Counted from the stretch's first letter, positions 1 to 10,040 are shown. The stretch is DNA of 64,000 nt from Saprospiraceae bacterium (GCA_016711125.1 JADJTQ010000005.1:496001-560000); one strand, 5' to 3'. A program made the numbers and translations. The notes: generated from the letters alone by a model not told the origin.

Positions 1-900
1 CTGCTCGTCTTGCTCCACCTGGGAATAATCAGGATTTACCGTGAGATCGAGATTTAACGAGGTTGACAGGATCATTTTGGCATCAAATCCGGCATCGACG
101 TTCCACTTTGTCTGTCCGTCGGCCTGGGTATCAACAGAAGCCTTTCCTGCTACGTAAGGAATCAGTGATATTCCCATCCCAGTTTTTTGCAGTGGTTCAT
201 CCCAGATAAGTGTTCCCGCAAAAGCAAGATTATTGTGCTTTGACTGACGAGGCATAGGTGCCCATGCCGATTTTTCGTTGGTTTTAAGATCAAGACGTCC
301 AAAATTTATTCCCCATATTTTTGATCCTTCAAAATAGCGGAGACTACGAAAAGGAATGCTGATCTCCGTTGTCCAGCGGTCATCATAACTATGTACTGCC
401 GATTTCCACTTGGTATCCCAGGTATATGCTACCTCGTCTCCGTTTGATTCTATCCCATCTCTTTGCACTCCTGCCTCGGAAACACCAAATGCAAAACCGT
501 TTGTCAGGTCGTTATACGTGTCAATAAAGAACATAAAGTTGTCATTGCTGCTAAAGTTCCAATCCCTTCTTAAGGACTGAATGGGTCTTTTTCCGGGTGA
601 GGGGTCATAGCAGATAGAGGCGATATATAAGTTGTTCTGGTCATATGTGACCATAACTTCAGTCTGTGCAATTGCATAGCCGGTGTCAGTAGGAGTGACA
701 CGATGGAACTTTCGAACACGTTCTGCTGTCATCCATGGTTCTTCATCAAAAACACCATCGAGTTCTACTAGTTTATCCGTCTTTTTTATATGTAACTGGT
801 ATTTTTCCCGGTTGATGCCGCCTGTTTGAGAGAAAAGCAATAATTTACCTATAAACAGGAAAATAACCAACATTAGCATCCTGGAGCGACAAATAGCCAT
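1..900 (-). CDS. DUF5916 family protein with N-terminal CBM9-like domain (partial)
   Basis: This is the 5' part of a gene that runs off the left edge, with 300 codons visible. It starts with a hydrophobic signal segment (about residues 5-22). A CBM9-like domain follows at roughly 25-215, with conserved stretches such as KLVELDGVFDEEPW and SSNDNFMFFIDTYND. The beginning of the DUF5916 part is visible at the edge as LDLTVNPDYSQVEQDEQ. In this family the C-terminal half is predicted to form an outer-membrane beta-barrel, and the substrate is not established. The ATG at 898-900 is the only sensible start. The N-terminal assignment is secure from the characteristic NPDYSQVE motif. Function beyond carbohydrate binding at the cell surface is inference. 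Confidence 0.85.
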   Translation of the reverse strand, partial: MAICRSRMLMLVIFLFIGKLLLFSQTGGINREKYQLHIKKTDKLVELDGVFDEEPWMTAERVRKFHRVTPTDTGYAIAQTEVMVTYDQNNLYIASICYDPSPGKRPIQSLRRDWNFSSNDNFMFFIDTYNDLTNGFAFGVSEAGVQRDGIESNGDEVAYTWDTKWKSAVHSYDDRWTTEISIPFRSLRYFEGSKIWGINFGRLDLKTNEKSAWAPMPRQSKHNNLAFAGTLIWDEPLQKTGMGISLIPYVAGKASVDTQADGQTKWNVDAGFDAKMILSTSLNLDLTVNPDYSQVEQDEQ

Positions 901-937
901 TAATTATTGATTAGGTCATTAAAATGGTCTCTTCTCA

Positions 938-1177
938 TTATTCGAAATAAAGTTCTTCAAGAAGACCGATGCAATGTGCACCGACGAATGTTCTACTGAG
1001 ACCAGCAACAAGTGTTTGTTGAAAGTAGTAATCTGCCCGGCAGCTACTTTCAAACATTCCCTCGAAATTTAGAAGAAAAAGAGTCTCATCTGCAGCTAGC
1101 ATTAGAGCAATTGTTAGCCAGACCATCAGGATAGTGCAGAGCTTGGTTAATCTGTATTTGATCCGTTTGTTCATCAT
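938..1177 (-). CDS. Possible small membrane or secreted protein, unrecognised
   Basis: A 79-codon open frame begins with MMNKRIKYRLTKL, followed by a hydrophobic stretch at about residues 14-30. This would fit a signal or membrane anchor. It ends 37 bases before the DUF5916 start on the same strand, so it could be a leader gene of that transcript. I recognise no family. The C-terminal half has two cysteines and no obvious domain. An overlapping open frame on the other strand has similar quality, so this may be chance. Confidence 0.25.
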   Translation of the reverse strand: MMNKRIKYRLTKLCTILMVWLTIALMLAADETLFLLNFEGMFESSCRADYYFQQTLVAGLSRTFVGAHCIGLLEELYFE

Positions 1178-1769
1178 TAATCCAAATTACTGCGATTTAA
1201 CAATTTTGAAGCTAATTACACAGGAACTTTCGGAGGTTGGTACTTCCCTCTCCAAAATTCGAAGCAGAGGCTATAGTTGGGTAAAACTTGACTTAGTCTA
1301 TAATTATGGGGAAGGAAGTAGAAAATTCAGTATCGAATTCAGACTTGAAGTATTCCTTGAAGCATACGACGTACCGTAATAAGACCAGTCGACCGAGATG
1401 TGGAATTTGGGGCTAAGTATCTCAAGCATCAAGATGCATAGTGGATTCGAAGACCGAATTAGTGTGAACAGTTAGAAAAGGCATAACTCAGAAAATTCTT
1501 TTGGTTATTAATTCGTCCGAAATTCGGAAAAATGTTATATTCTTCTCAGGACACCATCGCTGAATGGCGATTTTGCTCAACATGGGACCAAGTCGCATTG
1601 TTTTGAGGCGTTTTCAGAATGATAAATAGTACTACATTGGAATCAATTCTTTCTTTTCATGAAGCTTACATAAGAAACGACTGCGCTGGTCCAGCACGTT
1701 GGTGGTCATTGACAAAAAAATCTAACACAACATCATAAAATTTTCAACTCTATTCTAAAAAAATCTAAA
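1178..1769. other. Intergenic region, no convincing gene
   Basis: About 590 bases between the DUF5916 transcript and the SDR gene. It holds a short imperfect hairpin near 1556-1577 (ATCGC/GCGAT followed by four T) that could be a weak terminator. The last 90 bases before 1770 are very A/T-rich and probably contain the promoter of the downstream operon. I see no conserved coding frame. Confidence 0.5.
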
Positions 1770-2708
1770 ATGAAAAAAGTAGGTATTATCGGAGGTTCAG
1801 GATTTATCGGAAGCTATAACACTAAAAGATTTCTGGACGGTGGATATGAAGTAAGAGTATCAACCACAGATATTTATAAAAAGGAAAAATATGATCATTT
1901 AAAACAGTTGCCAAATTCTGAGCATTTGCAAATTGTGCAGCTAAATGTTGAAGATAAATCACATATCCAAGATTTTTTGAACGGATGCCATGTTGTAGTA
2001 CATGGTGGCACACCTTTTCAACTTGATGTTAAAGATCCAAAAACTGAATTATTTGACCCAACTATTGAGGGTACTGAAAACTTTCTTGAAGCAATTCAAA
2101 AAACACCGGGGATCGAAAAGGTGGTATTCATAGCATCTGTCGCTGCATATAATACTAATTTTCCACTTCTGCCTGATAATAAAAGTCAAGGCGACCAAAT
2201 TAGCGAGGATGACGCCCCATTCTTGAGTGAGGAAGGTCACCCATATGCACAGGCAAAGTTCATTGCTAATCAGGCAGTCGAAAAATTCATCGCGGGCAAT
2301 CCAAACTTAAGTTTTGAAATTGTCTCCGTATCTCCTGTAGGTGTAATGGGCAAAGCCTTGTCACAAAGACAGGATTCAACATCCATGGGCTTACAATTCC
2401 TTTTCAAAAACAAAATCGCACCAAATCCCTTTATTCAAATGTTCTATGATAATGATATAGCTTTTGCACTTGTAGATGTAGAAGATGTCGCGGAAGGTGT
2501 TTATAAAGCGGCAACAATAAAAGGAATTCACGGAAGAAATTATTTATTATCAAGCGAAAGTTATAAAGTCTCTGATATTACATTAATGTTGAATAATCAA
2601 GAACCGATGGGCCAACCGACGATGGTTTATAGCAACGACCTTGCTACGAAAGAATTAGGAATCAATTTCAATCCTGCAAAAGTGCCTTTAAATCGATTTT
2701 CTGACTAG
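1770..2708 (+). CDS. NAD(P)-dependent epimerase/dehydratase-like (extended SDR) protein
   Basis: A 312-residue extended short-chain dehydrogenase. The Rossmann fold begins with GIIGGSGFIGSY at residues 5-16, matching GxxGxxG. The catalytic tyrosine and lysine lie in HPYAQAK (about residues 155-161). A serine in VVFIASVAAYN (about 120) completes the usual triad. The sequence is closest in style to dihydroflavonol-4-reductase/NAD-dependent epimerase-like proteins, which act in the cytosol on sugar-nucleotide or aldehyde substrates. The substrate here cannot be read. It is followed on the same strand by VOC and NTF2-like genes, suggesting a small transcription unit of stress or detoxification enzymes (inference). 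The ATG at 1770 fits the start of the Rossmann strand. Confidence 0.88.
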   Translation: MKKVGIIGGSGFIGSYNTKRFLDGGYEVRVSTTDIYKKEKYDHLKQLPNSEHLQIVQLNVEDKSHIQDFLNGCHVVVHGGTPFQLDVKDPKTELFDPTIEGTENFLEAIQKTPGIEKVVFIASVAAYNTNFPLLPDNKSQGDQISEDDAPFLSEEGHPYAQAKFIANQAVEKFIAGNPNLSFEIVSVSPVGVMGKALSQRQDSTSMGLQFLFKNKIAPNPFIQMFYDNDIAFALVDVEDVAEGVYKAATIKGIHGRNYLLSSESYKVSDITLMLNNQEPMGQPTMVYSNDLATKELGINFNPAKVPLNRFSD

Positions 2709-2880
2709 AACAACAGACGCCCAACATTGCATGCCTGGCCAGATCAATCAAAAAGTTGGATTCTGTACAATAATAATTTAAAAATGGACGATGGAATTGT
2801 ATCGGGAATTAGGACTGGTTTATTGTGGACTTGCCCCGAACAGTAGTATCTTATCAAAAATATTTCTAGAGATTAAAACC

Positions 2881-3276
2881 ATGGAAAGTATGAGTAAATC
2901 TTTCAAACCGACCGGTTACAATTCCGTCTCACCCTACTTCATCATTGACGGAGCCCAGCAATTTATTGATCTAATGAAGGCAATATTTGATGCAAAGGAA
3001 TTGAGGCGTTATGATCTGCCTGATGGTTCAATCATGCATGCTGAAGTCCAAATCGATGACTCGGTCGTAATGCTTGGTGATTCGTCTGATAGATTTCCGC
3101 CAGTTGCACTGGTTTTGCATGTATACGTAACAAATGTTGATGAGGTTTTTAAAAAGGCGATTGACTCAGGCTGTGAAATCATTGAGCAACCGAAAGAACG
3201 AGACGGAGAACCTGACAGGCGAGCCACCTTCAGGGACTTTGCAGGTAATATGTGGTCAGTAGGCACTCAAAAATGA
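2881..3276 (+). CDS. VOC (glyoxalase/bleomycin-resistance-like) family protein
   Basis: A protein of about 131 residues of the PhnB/YdcJ-like branch of the vicinal oxygen chelate superfamily. It shows the repeated beta-alpha-beta-beta pattern: SVSPYFIIDGAQQFIDLMKA at the start, HAEVQIDDSVVMLGD in the middle, and the typical end ATFRDFAGNMWSVGT. The open frame extends upstream to 2791, but those 30 codons do not match the family, so the ATG at 2881 (or 2890) is preferred. The stop is 9 bases before the next gene, so the two are probably cotranscribed. The substrate is unknown, and many family members are uncharacterised or bind metals or drugs. Confidence 0.82.
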   Translation: MESMSKSFKPTGYNSVSPYFIIDGAQQFIDLMKAIFDAKELRRYDLPDGSIMHAEVQIDDSVVMLGDSSDRFPPVALVLHVYVTNVDEVFKKAIDSGCEIIEQPKERDGEPDRRATFRDFAGNMWSVGTQK

Positions 3277-3285
3277 AACATCACC

Positions 3286-3666
3286 ATGACAGACGAACAA
3301 CTGATAGCCGTGTTTCAAAAAATTGAGAACGAGTTTAATCAAGCCGTTATTTCTAATAAAGTTGACGAAATTAAGCATTGTATTACTCCCGAATGGGTTC
3401 TGGTTGACAGTCAAGGCGGCATTATTCCTCAGGAAAGATTTTTTTACGTGCTGGAGCAGGGTATGTTATCGCACTCATCGATGACAAAGAAAGTTTTGAG
3501 GGTGAAAATTTATGGAGATACAGCACTGGTGACAGGGCGAGGACAAAATACAGGCAGCTGGCAAGGTCAGCCCTTAGAGGCCGATGAATGGATAACGGAT
3601 GTTTACCATAAAGTCAATGATATTTGGCTCTGTGTATTAACCCATTTAACACCAGTAAAAAAGTAG
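3286..3666 (+). CDS. NTF2-like / DUF4440 domain protein
   Basis: A 126-residue single-domain protein of the NTF2-like superfamily. It shows the alpha-helical start (AVFQKIENEFNQAVISNKVDEI), the usual EWVLVDSQGGII turn, and beta-strands ending in ADEWITDVYHKVNDIWLCVLTHLTPV. Members occur as cytosolic enzymes such as SnoaL-like isomerases or as small ligand-binding proteins. No catalytic assignment is possible here. It starts 9 bases after the VOC stop and is the last gene of that short plus-strand unit. The ATG at 3286 is well placed. Confidence 0.8.
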   Translation: MTDEQLIAVFQKIENEFNQAVISNKVDEIKHCITPEWVLVDSQGGIIPQERFFYVLEQGMLSHSSMTKKVLRVKIYGDTALVTGRGQNTGSWQGQPLEADEWITDVYHKVNDIWLCVLTHLTPVKK

Positions 3667-3755
3667 CATGGAGGAATTCTTCCAATGTTCAAAAGATACT
3701 ATATTGAACCGGGACGTTCAATCTTGCAGAGATCCGATAAACTTCAATTGAACAA

Positions 3756-3850
3756 ATAAATACATGAAGCAAAAACGCGCTGACTAGGAAAATCACAAGA
3801 AATTCAATTGAGACTACCAGAACTTAATCATACGTATGGTGAGGCTGAAA
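3756..3850 (+). repeat. Degenerate direct repeat, copy A
   Basis: This stretch aligns with 5426-5524 when read by eye: both begin ATAAATAC, share AGAAATTCA about 40 bases on, then GACTAC.AGAA.TTAATCA and later GAAAGACTC. The two copies flank the mandelate-racemase-type gene in the same orientation. They may be remnants of a duplicated small gene. I estimate about 65-70% identity with small gaps; this was not computed. Confidence 0.4.
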
Positions 3851-3915
3851 AGACTCAGCTAGACGATCAAAAATATCTTCCAAATGGCGGAGGAAAGTGC
3901 AAGTGTATTCAAGAT

Positions 3916-5256
3916 TTAATCAAAAAAATTCTTATCGTCCTCCGCCAGATATTGTTTTGCCTCTTCTACAATAAATTCGACACCAAGCCCCGGACGTTCT
4001 GATACTGCAATGAGACCATCTTTAACAATAGGGTCAGGAAGTCCAGTAATAATTTCGTACCACCATTTATCAGCTGGTGCCGGATATTCAAAAGCAATGA
4101 AATTTTCAGGCATTGCGGCACCCACCTGAACATGCGCCGCCAGACCAATCAGCCCATCGAAAACTCCATGTGGTGCCATCTGGATACTGTGCAGATCGGC
4201 ATATTCAGCAATCCATTTCATCTCTGCTATTCCTCCGACATCGGCAGGGTCAGGACCAAGTATCCTTACAGCATGTTTTTCGATGAGTTCCCGGCAGTTT
4301 TCTCTTAAATATAACTGCTCCCCAGTATGTATAGGAGTAGTGGTACTTCGGGTCAATTCAACATAATCATCAGCCATCACATACGGCGTATAGTCTCCCG
4401 TAAGCATATCTTCACACCACATCAGATTGAAGGGTTCCAAAACATTGGCAAGCCTTATCGCATCAGACAATAGCATGCCGGGGCCACAGTCAAGTGCGAG
4501 ACCAATTCCCTCTCCCAATCCCTCCTTCATAGCTGCGACGCGCTCAACAATAATATTTAATCCGTGCTCAGTCAATGGTCCTCGACGACCTCTATCTTTT
4601 GGACTGGCAGAGGGAGTTGTATTATTGTAGGTGAAATTCGGGACACTACTATCGTAATGTCCATGGAATCCGACTGCCTGTTTTACGATCGTAAATCCCT
4701 GTTCAAGTTTTCTGAAATTTTGTCCCCATTCAATGTAATCCTTTGGTTCGGTTCCATTTCTTTTCACCGGTACTGCCCCGTTATAGCATCGTACATAGTC
4801 ACGAATCTTTCCTCCAAACAATTTGTATACCGGTATTCCGGCTGCTTTGCCCGCTATGTCCCAGAGCGCAAACTCGATTGCGCTAACCGCAGCGCCCCAT
4901 GGCTTGAAACTCCCCATCCGCCGGATCTTCAATAATATTCTCGCAACGTCGGTCGGATCCTCGCCAATCATATAATCCTTATAAAATAAGACATAAGGTT
5001 TGAGATAGGGTTTATAAGATTCAGCCTGCCCATATCCGTCAATGCCGGCATCTGTTGTAATGCGAACGACCGGACTGCCTCCCATAATGGCACATTTAAC
5101 ATCAGTGATCTTAATAGCGGCTTTTTGGGTATTATCAAATGCTGGAGCGATCCAGTTTTGCGCAGCCCCAATTCCGGTAGATGTAGCAATAACCCCGGCA
5201 GTAGTAGCCAGACATTGTTTAAAGAAAGAACGGCGTTTGTTTGATTGATTTTTCAT
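3916..5256 (-). CDS. Mandelate racemase/muconate lactonizing enzyme family protein, exported
   Basis: A protein of about 446 residues of the enolase superfamily. It starts MKNQSNKRRSFFKQ and continues into a hydrophobic stretch, a Tat-like signal common in Bacteroidota periplasmic enzymes. The capping domain is at about 45-160. The barrel carries metal ligands Asp in ALDCGPGM, Glu in WCEDM and Glu in HTGEQLY, then DPADVGGI and the general-base His in QMAPHGV. These match the family's proton-abstraction chemistry alpha to a carboxylate, usually on an acid sugar. The exact substrate is unknown. The frame extends nine codons upstream, but the ATG at 5254-5256 directly precedes the signal. The gene stands alone between two degenerate repeats. 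Confidence 0.87.
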   Translation of the reverse strand: MKNQSNKRRSFFKQCLATTAGVIATSTGIGAAQNWIAPAFDNTQKAAIKITDVKCAIMGGSPVVRITTDAGIDGYGQAESYKPYLKPYVLFYKDYMIGEDPTDVARILLKIRRMGSFKPWGAAVSAIEFALWDIAGKAAGIPVYKLFGGKIRDYVRCYNGAVPVKRNGTEPKDYIEWGQNFRKLEQGFTIVKQAVGFHGHYDSSVPNFTYNNTTPSASPKDRGRRGPLTEHGLNIIVERVAAMKEGLGEGIGLALDCGPGMLLSDAIRLANVLEPFNLMWCEDMLTGDYTPYVMADDYVELTRSTTTPIHTGEQLYLRENCRELIEKHAVRILGPDPADVGGIAEMKWIAEYADLHSIQMAPHGVFDGLIGLAAHVQVGAAMPENFIAFEYPAPADKWWYEIITGLPDPIVKDGLIAVSERPGLGVEFIVEEAKQYLAEDDKNFFD

Positions 5257-5745
5257 GAGGATACAGTTAAGAAAAATAGACAATAAGCATGTAAGATAAT
5301 TAATTAATTAGGTTAAAAAGTTGTATAACCTACTGTTTTGGAGCGGACAATCTTTTGACGAAAGTTAATTGCAAAGAGAGAGTAGCTTCAAGGCAGCAAG
5401 GATGCGATACGCTGCCACGGACCAGATAAATACAAAAACATAAATTCATTGGCTAAGAAGGGCAGAAGAAATTCATGGGACTACAAGAATTTAATCAAAT
5501 TAAAGAGGAAGTAGGAAAGACTCTAGAAAATCATTACTCAGTTTTATATACTATTTTCAGAGCAAGCGGTTGGGTGTAGAATAGATCAAAATCCGTTGAT
5601 AAGAGCTGGTGGTAATCGCTTCACTTGTTAAATTAGTATGTGTAAAATCCTGAAAAAGAGTAACAAGGTAGGGCACAAAGGCTCTTTCAGCAGCACTGTA
5701 GATAAGAATCCATATATTTGCCAAGTCTGATAGCATCAAAATTAA
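5257..5745. other. Intergenic region containing repeat copy B
   Basis: About 490 bases between the racemase-type gene and the antiporter, which diverge. Apart from the degenerate repeat at 5426-5524, I see only A/T-rich promoter-like DNA and short chance frames. Confidence 0.45.
5426..5524 (+). repeat. Degenerate direct repeat, copy B
   Basis: Partner of the copy at 3756-3850, same orientation. A short frame starting at the ATG near 5475 reads MGLQEFNQIKEEVGKTLENH and stops soon after. It may be a decayed fragment of a gene of which copy A is another fragment. No family is recognised. Confidence 0.4.
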
Positions 5746-7225
5746 ATGAATTTAACGACTGAGAATATATTGTTGGTTGGATCTCTATTGCTGCTAGCCA
5801 GCATCGTTGTGGGTAAGACTTCTTATAAATTTGGTGTTCCCACTTTACTGCTTTTTCTAGTTATCGGCATGCTAGCCGGTTCTGACGGAATAGGTGGCAT
5901 TCATTTTGACAATCCTAAAGCTGCTCAATTCATAGGCATAGTGTCGCTGAATTTTATTTTATTTTCGGGTGGTCTTGACACCAACTGGGCAACAGTAAAA
6001 CCGATTCTCCGGGAGGGGATTGCACTATCTAGTTTAGGTGTTTTGCTGACGGCGGTTTCACTTGGTACTTTTGTTTGGCTGGCGACTGACTTTACTATTT
6101 ATGAAAGCATGTTATTGGGTTCCATCGTATCATCCACGGATGCGGCCGCGGTATTTTCGATTCTACGCTCTAAGAACCTGGCTCTAAAGATCAATTTAAG
6201 ACCCACCCTGGAACTGGAGAGTGGAAGTAACGACCCCATGGCGTATGTTCTTACCATAGCTTTTCTGACCTTGGTCATTAATCAGGATCAGAGTATTTTT
6301 TCAATCATTCCTTTGTTTTTACAACAAATGCTTTTCGGTGCTCTGGCGGGTTTTACTTTTGGGAAACTGAGCAAGTTTATCATCAATAGAATCAAACTGG
6401 ATTTTGAAGGACTCTATCCTGGTCTGGTCATTGCCCTGATGTTTATTACTTTTTCGGCGACTGACTTTGTTGGCGGCAATGGTTTTCTCGCCATCTATAT
6501 TTGTGCTGTCTATCTTGGCAATCAGGATTTAATCCATAAAAAGACCATTTTAAAAATGTACGACGGTCTTGCCTGGATCATGCAAATTGTATTATTCCTT
6601 ACCCTGGGATTGCTTGTTTTTCCGAAGCAAATTATTCCTTTTGCAGGAATTGGATTGCTAATTTCCCTGTTTTTAATTCTGGTCGCCCGGCCATTAGGTG
6701 TTTTTCTCAGTTTGATCTTTTTAGAATGAACTTGCGCAGGCGTTTTTACATTTCTGGGTAGGTTTAAGGGGGGCAGTTCCTATCGTATTTGCAACTTATC
6801 CGCTATTGGCAGGAATTGAGAAAGCGGACATGATTTTTAATATTGTTTTCTTTATTTCAGTCACATCAGTGCTAATTCAGGGTACAACGCTTTCCATCGT
6901 TGCGACGTGGTTAAAAGTGGCATTGCCTAAAAAAGAGAAAGTTTTAAGTGCAATTGATCAATTCGTTGCTGATATCCCAAAAGCTGCAATGAAAGAGTTT
7001 GAGGTTTCTCCATCTTGCTACGTTGTCAATAGGAAGATCGTGGATTTGGGTTTTCCCAGGAATGCTATTATCGCCATGATCAAACGAAAAGATCAATATT
7101 TGACGCCAAATGGATCCACCATTATAGAACCCAATGATACATTGGTCGTTCTTTCAGACAATCAGAAGGGTATTGATGAAGTCGATGAGTATTTGAAAAA
7201 AAAGTTGGAGCTGAGCACCTCTTAA
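5746..7225 (+). CDS. K+/H+ antiporter, CPA1/NhaP2-type with C-terminal TrkA-C domain (frameshifted in this sequence)
   Basis: This is a single antiporter gene broken by two one-base changes. The first part (5746-6729) encodes about ten membrane segments of a cation:proton antiporter. It has the typical DTNW after the third helix, SSTDAAAVFSIL and ELESGSNDPMAY, the latter containing the conserved acidic pair. The reading then has to shift at the T-run at 6718-6722 (giving RMNLRRRFYIS) and again near 6754 to give WVGLRGAVPIVFATYPLL, another hallmark of the family. The rest (to 7225) ends with an RCK_C/TrkA-C domain, PNDTLVVLSDN, as in the NhaP2/CvrA type. The likely role is K+ export for volume and pH control. 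Two compensating homopolymer-type deletions suggest sequence error rather than a dead gene. Confidence 0.82.
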
Positions 7226-7297
7226 TGTCACCCTTTAATCCGACCCCTGGAGCTTTAAAATCTTTAAACCGGAATCAGCTGTTTTCTGGAAAAGATA

Positions 7298-7331
7298 AGT
7301 CCGTTTGGTTCTGCACCAAACGGACTCTTTT
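7298..7331 (+). terminator. Intrinsic terminator after the antiporter
   Basis: A perfect 12-bp stem, AGTCCGTTTGGT / ACCAAACGGACT, surrounds a 5-base loop and is followed by CTTTT. It lies 73 bases after the antiporter stop on the plus strand. Confidence 0.85.
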
Positions 7332-7712
7332 GGAGTGAGATGACTACTTGATTTAGGGATTATTTTTCGTTACTCTAAGTCATGGACCTTCTGAGTGGTG
7401 GGAAAAATTGATCCGGCTAAGCTAGTGATCAAACAGGGGGGATACCCTATTCCAGAGAGCTGATTTTATAGAAAGCATTTCATGTGCCAGAGACATGGAA
7501 AAATGTAAAATCAATGTTTAAGAAAGGAGATGAAGAAATCGAAAGATCAATGATTTCTTCAGACCTTTGGGCACAATAATATCTTTATGAATCATTTTTC
7601 GGATTGAAGGTAAAGATGAAGATAGTTGTGATTCTGATAAATGAGTTTTATAGAAAATCTTGTGGTTTGACTCATTATACGAAGATGTGTCACCACCTGC
7701 AATAAATCAGTT
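7332..7712. other. Intergenic region between convergent genes
   Basis: About 380 bases after the antiporter terminator and before the end of the subtilase gene. No conserved frame or clear hairpin is visible, only short A/T-rich sequence. Confidence 0.5.
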
Positions 7713-10040
7713 TTATTCGAGAACGATCAATTTCTTTTGTGTAGTCCGGTCTTTTTGTTTCAGGTGCAAAAAATAGATTCCGGGTGCTGGGTTCGGCAGG
7801 GCAATGGTCAATTGCTCTGTGGTGAGACTCAAATTTCTTTCATATAGAAGCCGTCCGGAAGAATCTATTATTTTAATTTCAATCGGACCAACCGCTTCTG
7901 ATTGTAAAGAAAAGGTTCCCTTGCTAGGATTTGGGAAAATTTTCGTTTGCTCATCGACGAAATGAGCATGCGTAGCCGTCGGTTGATCCAGGCTGGTCAT
8001 GACCCCAGCTGCATCAACTTTGCCATAACCCCATACATGATTAGGAACCGATCCAGTGAAATTGTCCTTTCTTGCGTGATCGGCCAATAAATCCTTCGCC
8101 TTTTCCGGAGTTAAATTAGGATCGGCTTCCAGCATAAGGGCGACAATACCAGCCACCAAAGGAGCAGCGGCAGACGTTCCCCTTCTAATGCTGAACTTCC
8201 AATCATTTCCTCCGGGGTTGCTGATTTTGCCTACCCCCAGTACTTCATCAAAATCAGCAAAGAAGGAGTTCTCAGCGGCAGCGATCAAATTGGCTGGGGC
8301 ACTGATATCAGGTTTTATTCTGCCATCATGTGTGGGACCTTGACTGCTCTTAAAATACTTTGCACCAATGACATCTTCAATAGAATATGATTCGCCCAGA
8401 TTGTTGACAAATGAATTTTTAGTCGTGTAGCCACCGACCGAAATAATCGAGTGCGCGGTTCCTCCTAACTCACCCATGGTCGATCTTGGATTTCCGCCCA
8501 GTACCCTTGTTCCCATTGTAAACTCATCGGCACCTATCCCCGATAGATCGGTAAAAAAGGCTGCACCCGAATTATTGGCGGCATAGGCATGTATGGTGCC
8601 GCGATCAGACTTAAATCTTAATTGCACGAAGTCATTGTCCAGGAGATCTTCAAAATGGACATCATTGCCGGTGGACTGCGCTGTATTATCAATGTAAAAC
8701 TGTGCATGAGGTCGATTATTCAGCGGATTGACCTCGATCCCACCTTCGTAATACAGGGTGTCTCCTTCGAGATCTACCAATTTCCCACTCATAAATGAAA
8801 CTGGATCGTCCGAGCGAAGGACTTCACCAGAGACTTCCAGCATCCTAGTCTGAGGATTGAATATTTCTATACTGACTTCAAAATCAGTTCCTGCTTCACC
8901 CCAAATATCGACCAGAGCAATCCCGGCACTGAGCTCATCTGGCCAGACTAAATAGCTAAGAATACTATTTTCCTGATCAAATGTATGATCAAAATGTAAA
9001 TAGAATCCATCCGTATCTCCTTCGTTTCCCACCGCACCAACGATAATTTTACCTGGTCCAGACATGGCATCAATGGCTTGATCGGCAAGGGAGGTTCCGT
9101 CGTGCGGTCCGGTATGATGTCCCTGACTGATATTGATGACCGCAGGTTTGCCTACCGACTCCGCATATTGGAATATATAATTAATCCCATCTATGACACC
9201 AGTATTGTTTCCACTAGTCCCATCCCGGGCATTTAAGGAAACTAGTACGATATCGCTTTGATATGCGACACCACGATATGTCGCTTCTAACACTCCTCCA
9301 CTTCCAGCCGCTATACTGGCCACATGAGTACCATGGCCGGAAAGTGAAATATCCGTACCAGCATTGATTATCGCTTGTTCCTGCGCCAATTCATGGCCGT
9401 AAGTATAACCAGGGGGAGGATTTCCAGATAGATTATTCTGCTCCCAAACTTGCTTAATTCTGAGTGTTCCAGTCTCTGGGTCACTAAAAGTGGGGTGGGT
9501 ATAATCAAATCCAAAATCAATAATCCCAACGACGACACCTTTACCGTTATATGATTGCGATAAATTCTGGCCGTTATGCACGGCATCTACCCTCGAATTA
9601 ATCAATGCTTTATCCAATTTAGGATATACTTTTTTGGCCAGTTCAATGTATTTAATACCTGGAGTCCCAACGAATGCTTCATACTGATCTATGGGTATTT
9701 GTAACGAAAAAATATTTCCCAGATCAGTATTCACATGAACTTGATATTCCTTGAATTTTCTTCGATCGAAGTCATCCGAAACGGTTAGCAACGAAGGAAT
9801 ATAGGAGCCCTGATCATTTTCATATACCGTATACTTTGCCTTTAGATTAGATATAGTCGAACCTGCTTGTAAATCTTGTATAAGAAGTGCAGCCTGCAAA
9901 CTACAATGTCTGGGCTTGATTTGTTTGACGACATGATTTGACACCCGGGTTGTCTGATTCGATAGAAGACCTTGAGCATAAGAAATTGACGAAACCAGGA
10001 ACAGCCAATAACAAGAAAACATGATTCCATAACAGTTCAT
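7713..10040 (-). CDS. Secreted S8 subtilisin-like serine peptidase with type IX sorting domain
   Basis: A 775-residue protein with an N-terminal signal (hydrophobic residues 7-23, ending SYAQG). The peptidase S8 catalytic Asp is in VVGIIDFGFDYTHP, the His in SGHGTHVASIAAG, and the Ser in RRGTSAAAPLVAG near residue 640. A long insert of about 200 residues lies between the His and Ser blocks, probably a PA-like or jelly-roll domain. The last ~80 residues (FPNPSKGTF ... GIYFLHLKQ ... KKLIVLE) form a type A C-terminal domain for the Por/type IX secretion system, so the product should be exported and cell-surface attached or released. It probably degrades external protein. The gene is monocistronic. 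The start at 10040 or the Met six codons later are both possible. Confidence 0.93.
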   Translation of the reverse strand: MNCYGIMFSCYWLFLVSSISYAQGLLSNQTTRVSNHVVKQIKPRHCSLQAALLIQDLQAGSTISNLKAKYTVYENDQGSYIPSLLTVSDDFDRRKFKEYQVHVNTDLGNIFSLQIPIDQYEAFVGTPGIKYIELAKKVYPKLDKALINSRVDAVHNGQNLSQSYNGKGVVVGIIDFGFDYTHPTFSDPETGTLRIKQVWEQNNLSGNPPPGYTYGHELAQEQAIINAGTDISLSGHGTHVASIAAGSGGVLEATYRGVAYQSDIVLVSLNARDGTSGNNTGVIDGINYIFQYAESVGKPAVINISQGHHTGPHDGTSLADQAIDAMSGPGKIIVGAVGNEGDTDGFYLHFDHTFDQENSILSYLVWPDELSAGIALVDIWGEAGTDFEVSIEIFNPQTRMLEVSGEVLRSDDPVSFMSGKLVDLEGDTLYYEGGIEVNPLNNRPHAQFYIDNTAQSTGNDVHFEDLLDNDFVQLRFKSDRGTIHAYAANNSGAAFFTDLSGIGADEFTMGTRVLGGNPRSTMGELGGTAHSIISVGGYTTKNSFVNNLGESYSIEDVIGAKYFKSSQGPTHDGRIKPDISAPANLIAAAENSFFADFDEVLGVGKISNPGGNDWKFSIRRGTSAAAPLVAGIVALMLEADPNLTPEKAKDLLADHARKDNFTGSVPNHVWGYGKVDAAGVMTSLDQPTATHAHFVDEQTKIFPNPSKGTFSLQSEAVGPIEIKIIDSSGRLLYERNLSLTTEQLTIALPNPAPGIYFLHLKQKDRTTQKKLIVLE

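Noticed and set aside
1134..1379. Plus-strand 81-codon frame
   Set aside because: It overlaps the opposing small frame at 938-1177 and has no family resemblance or good start context.
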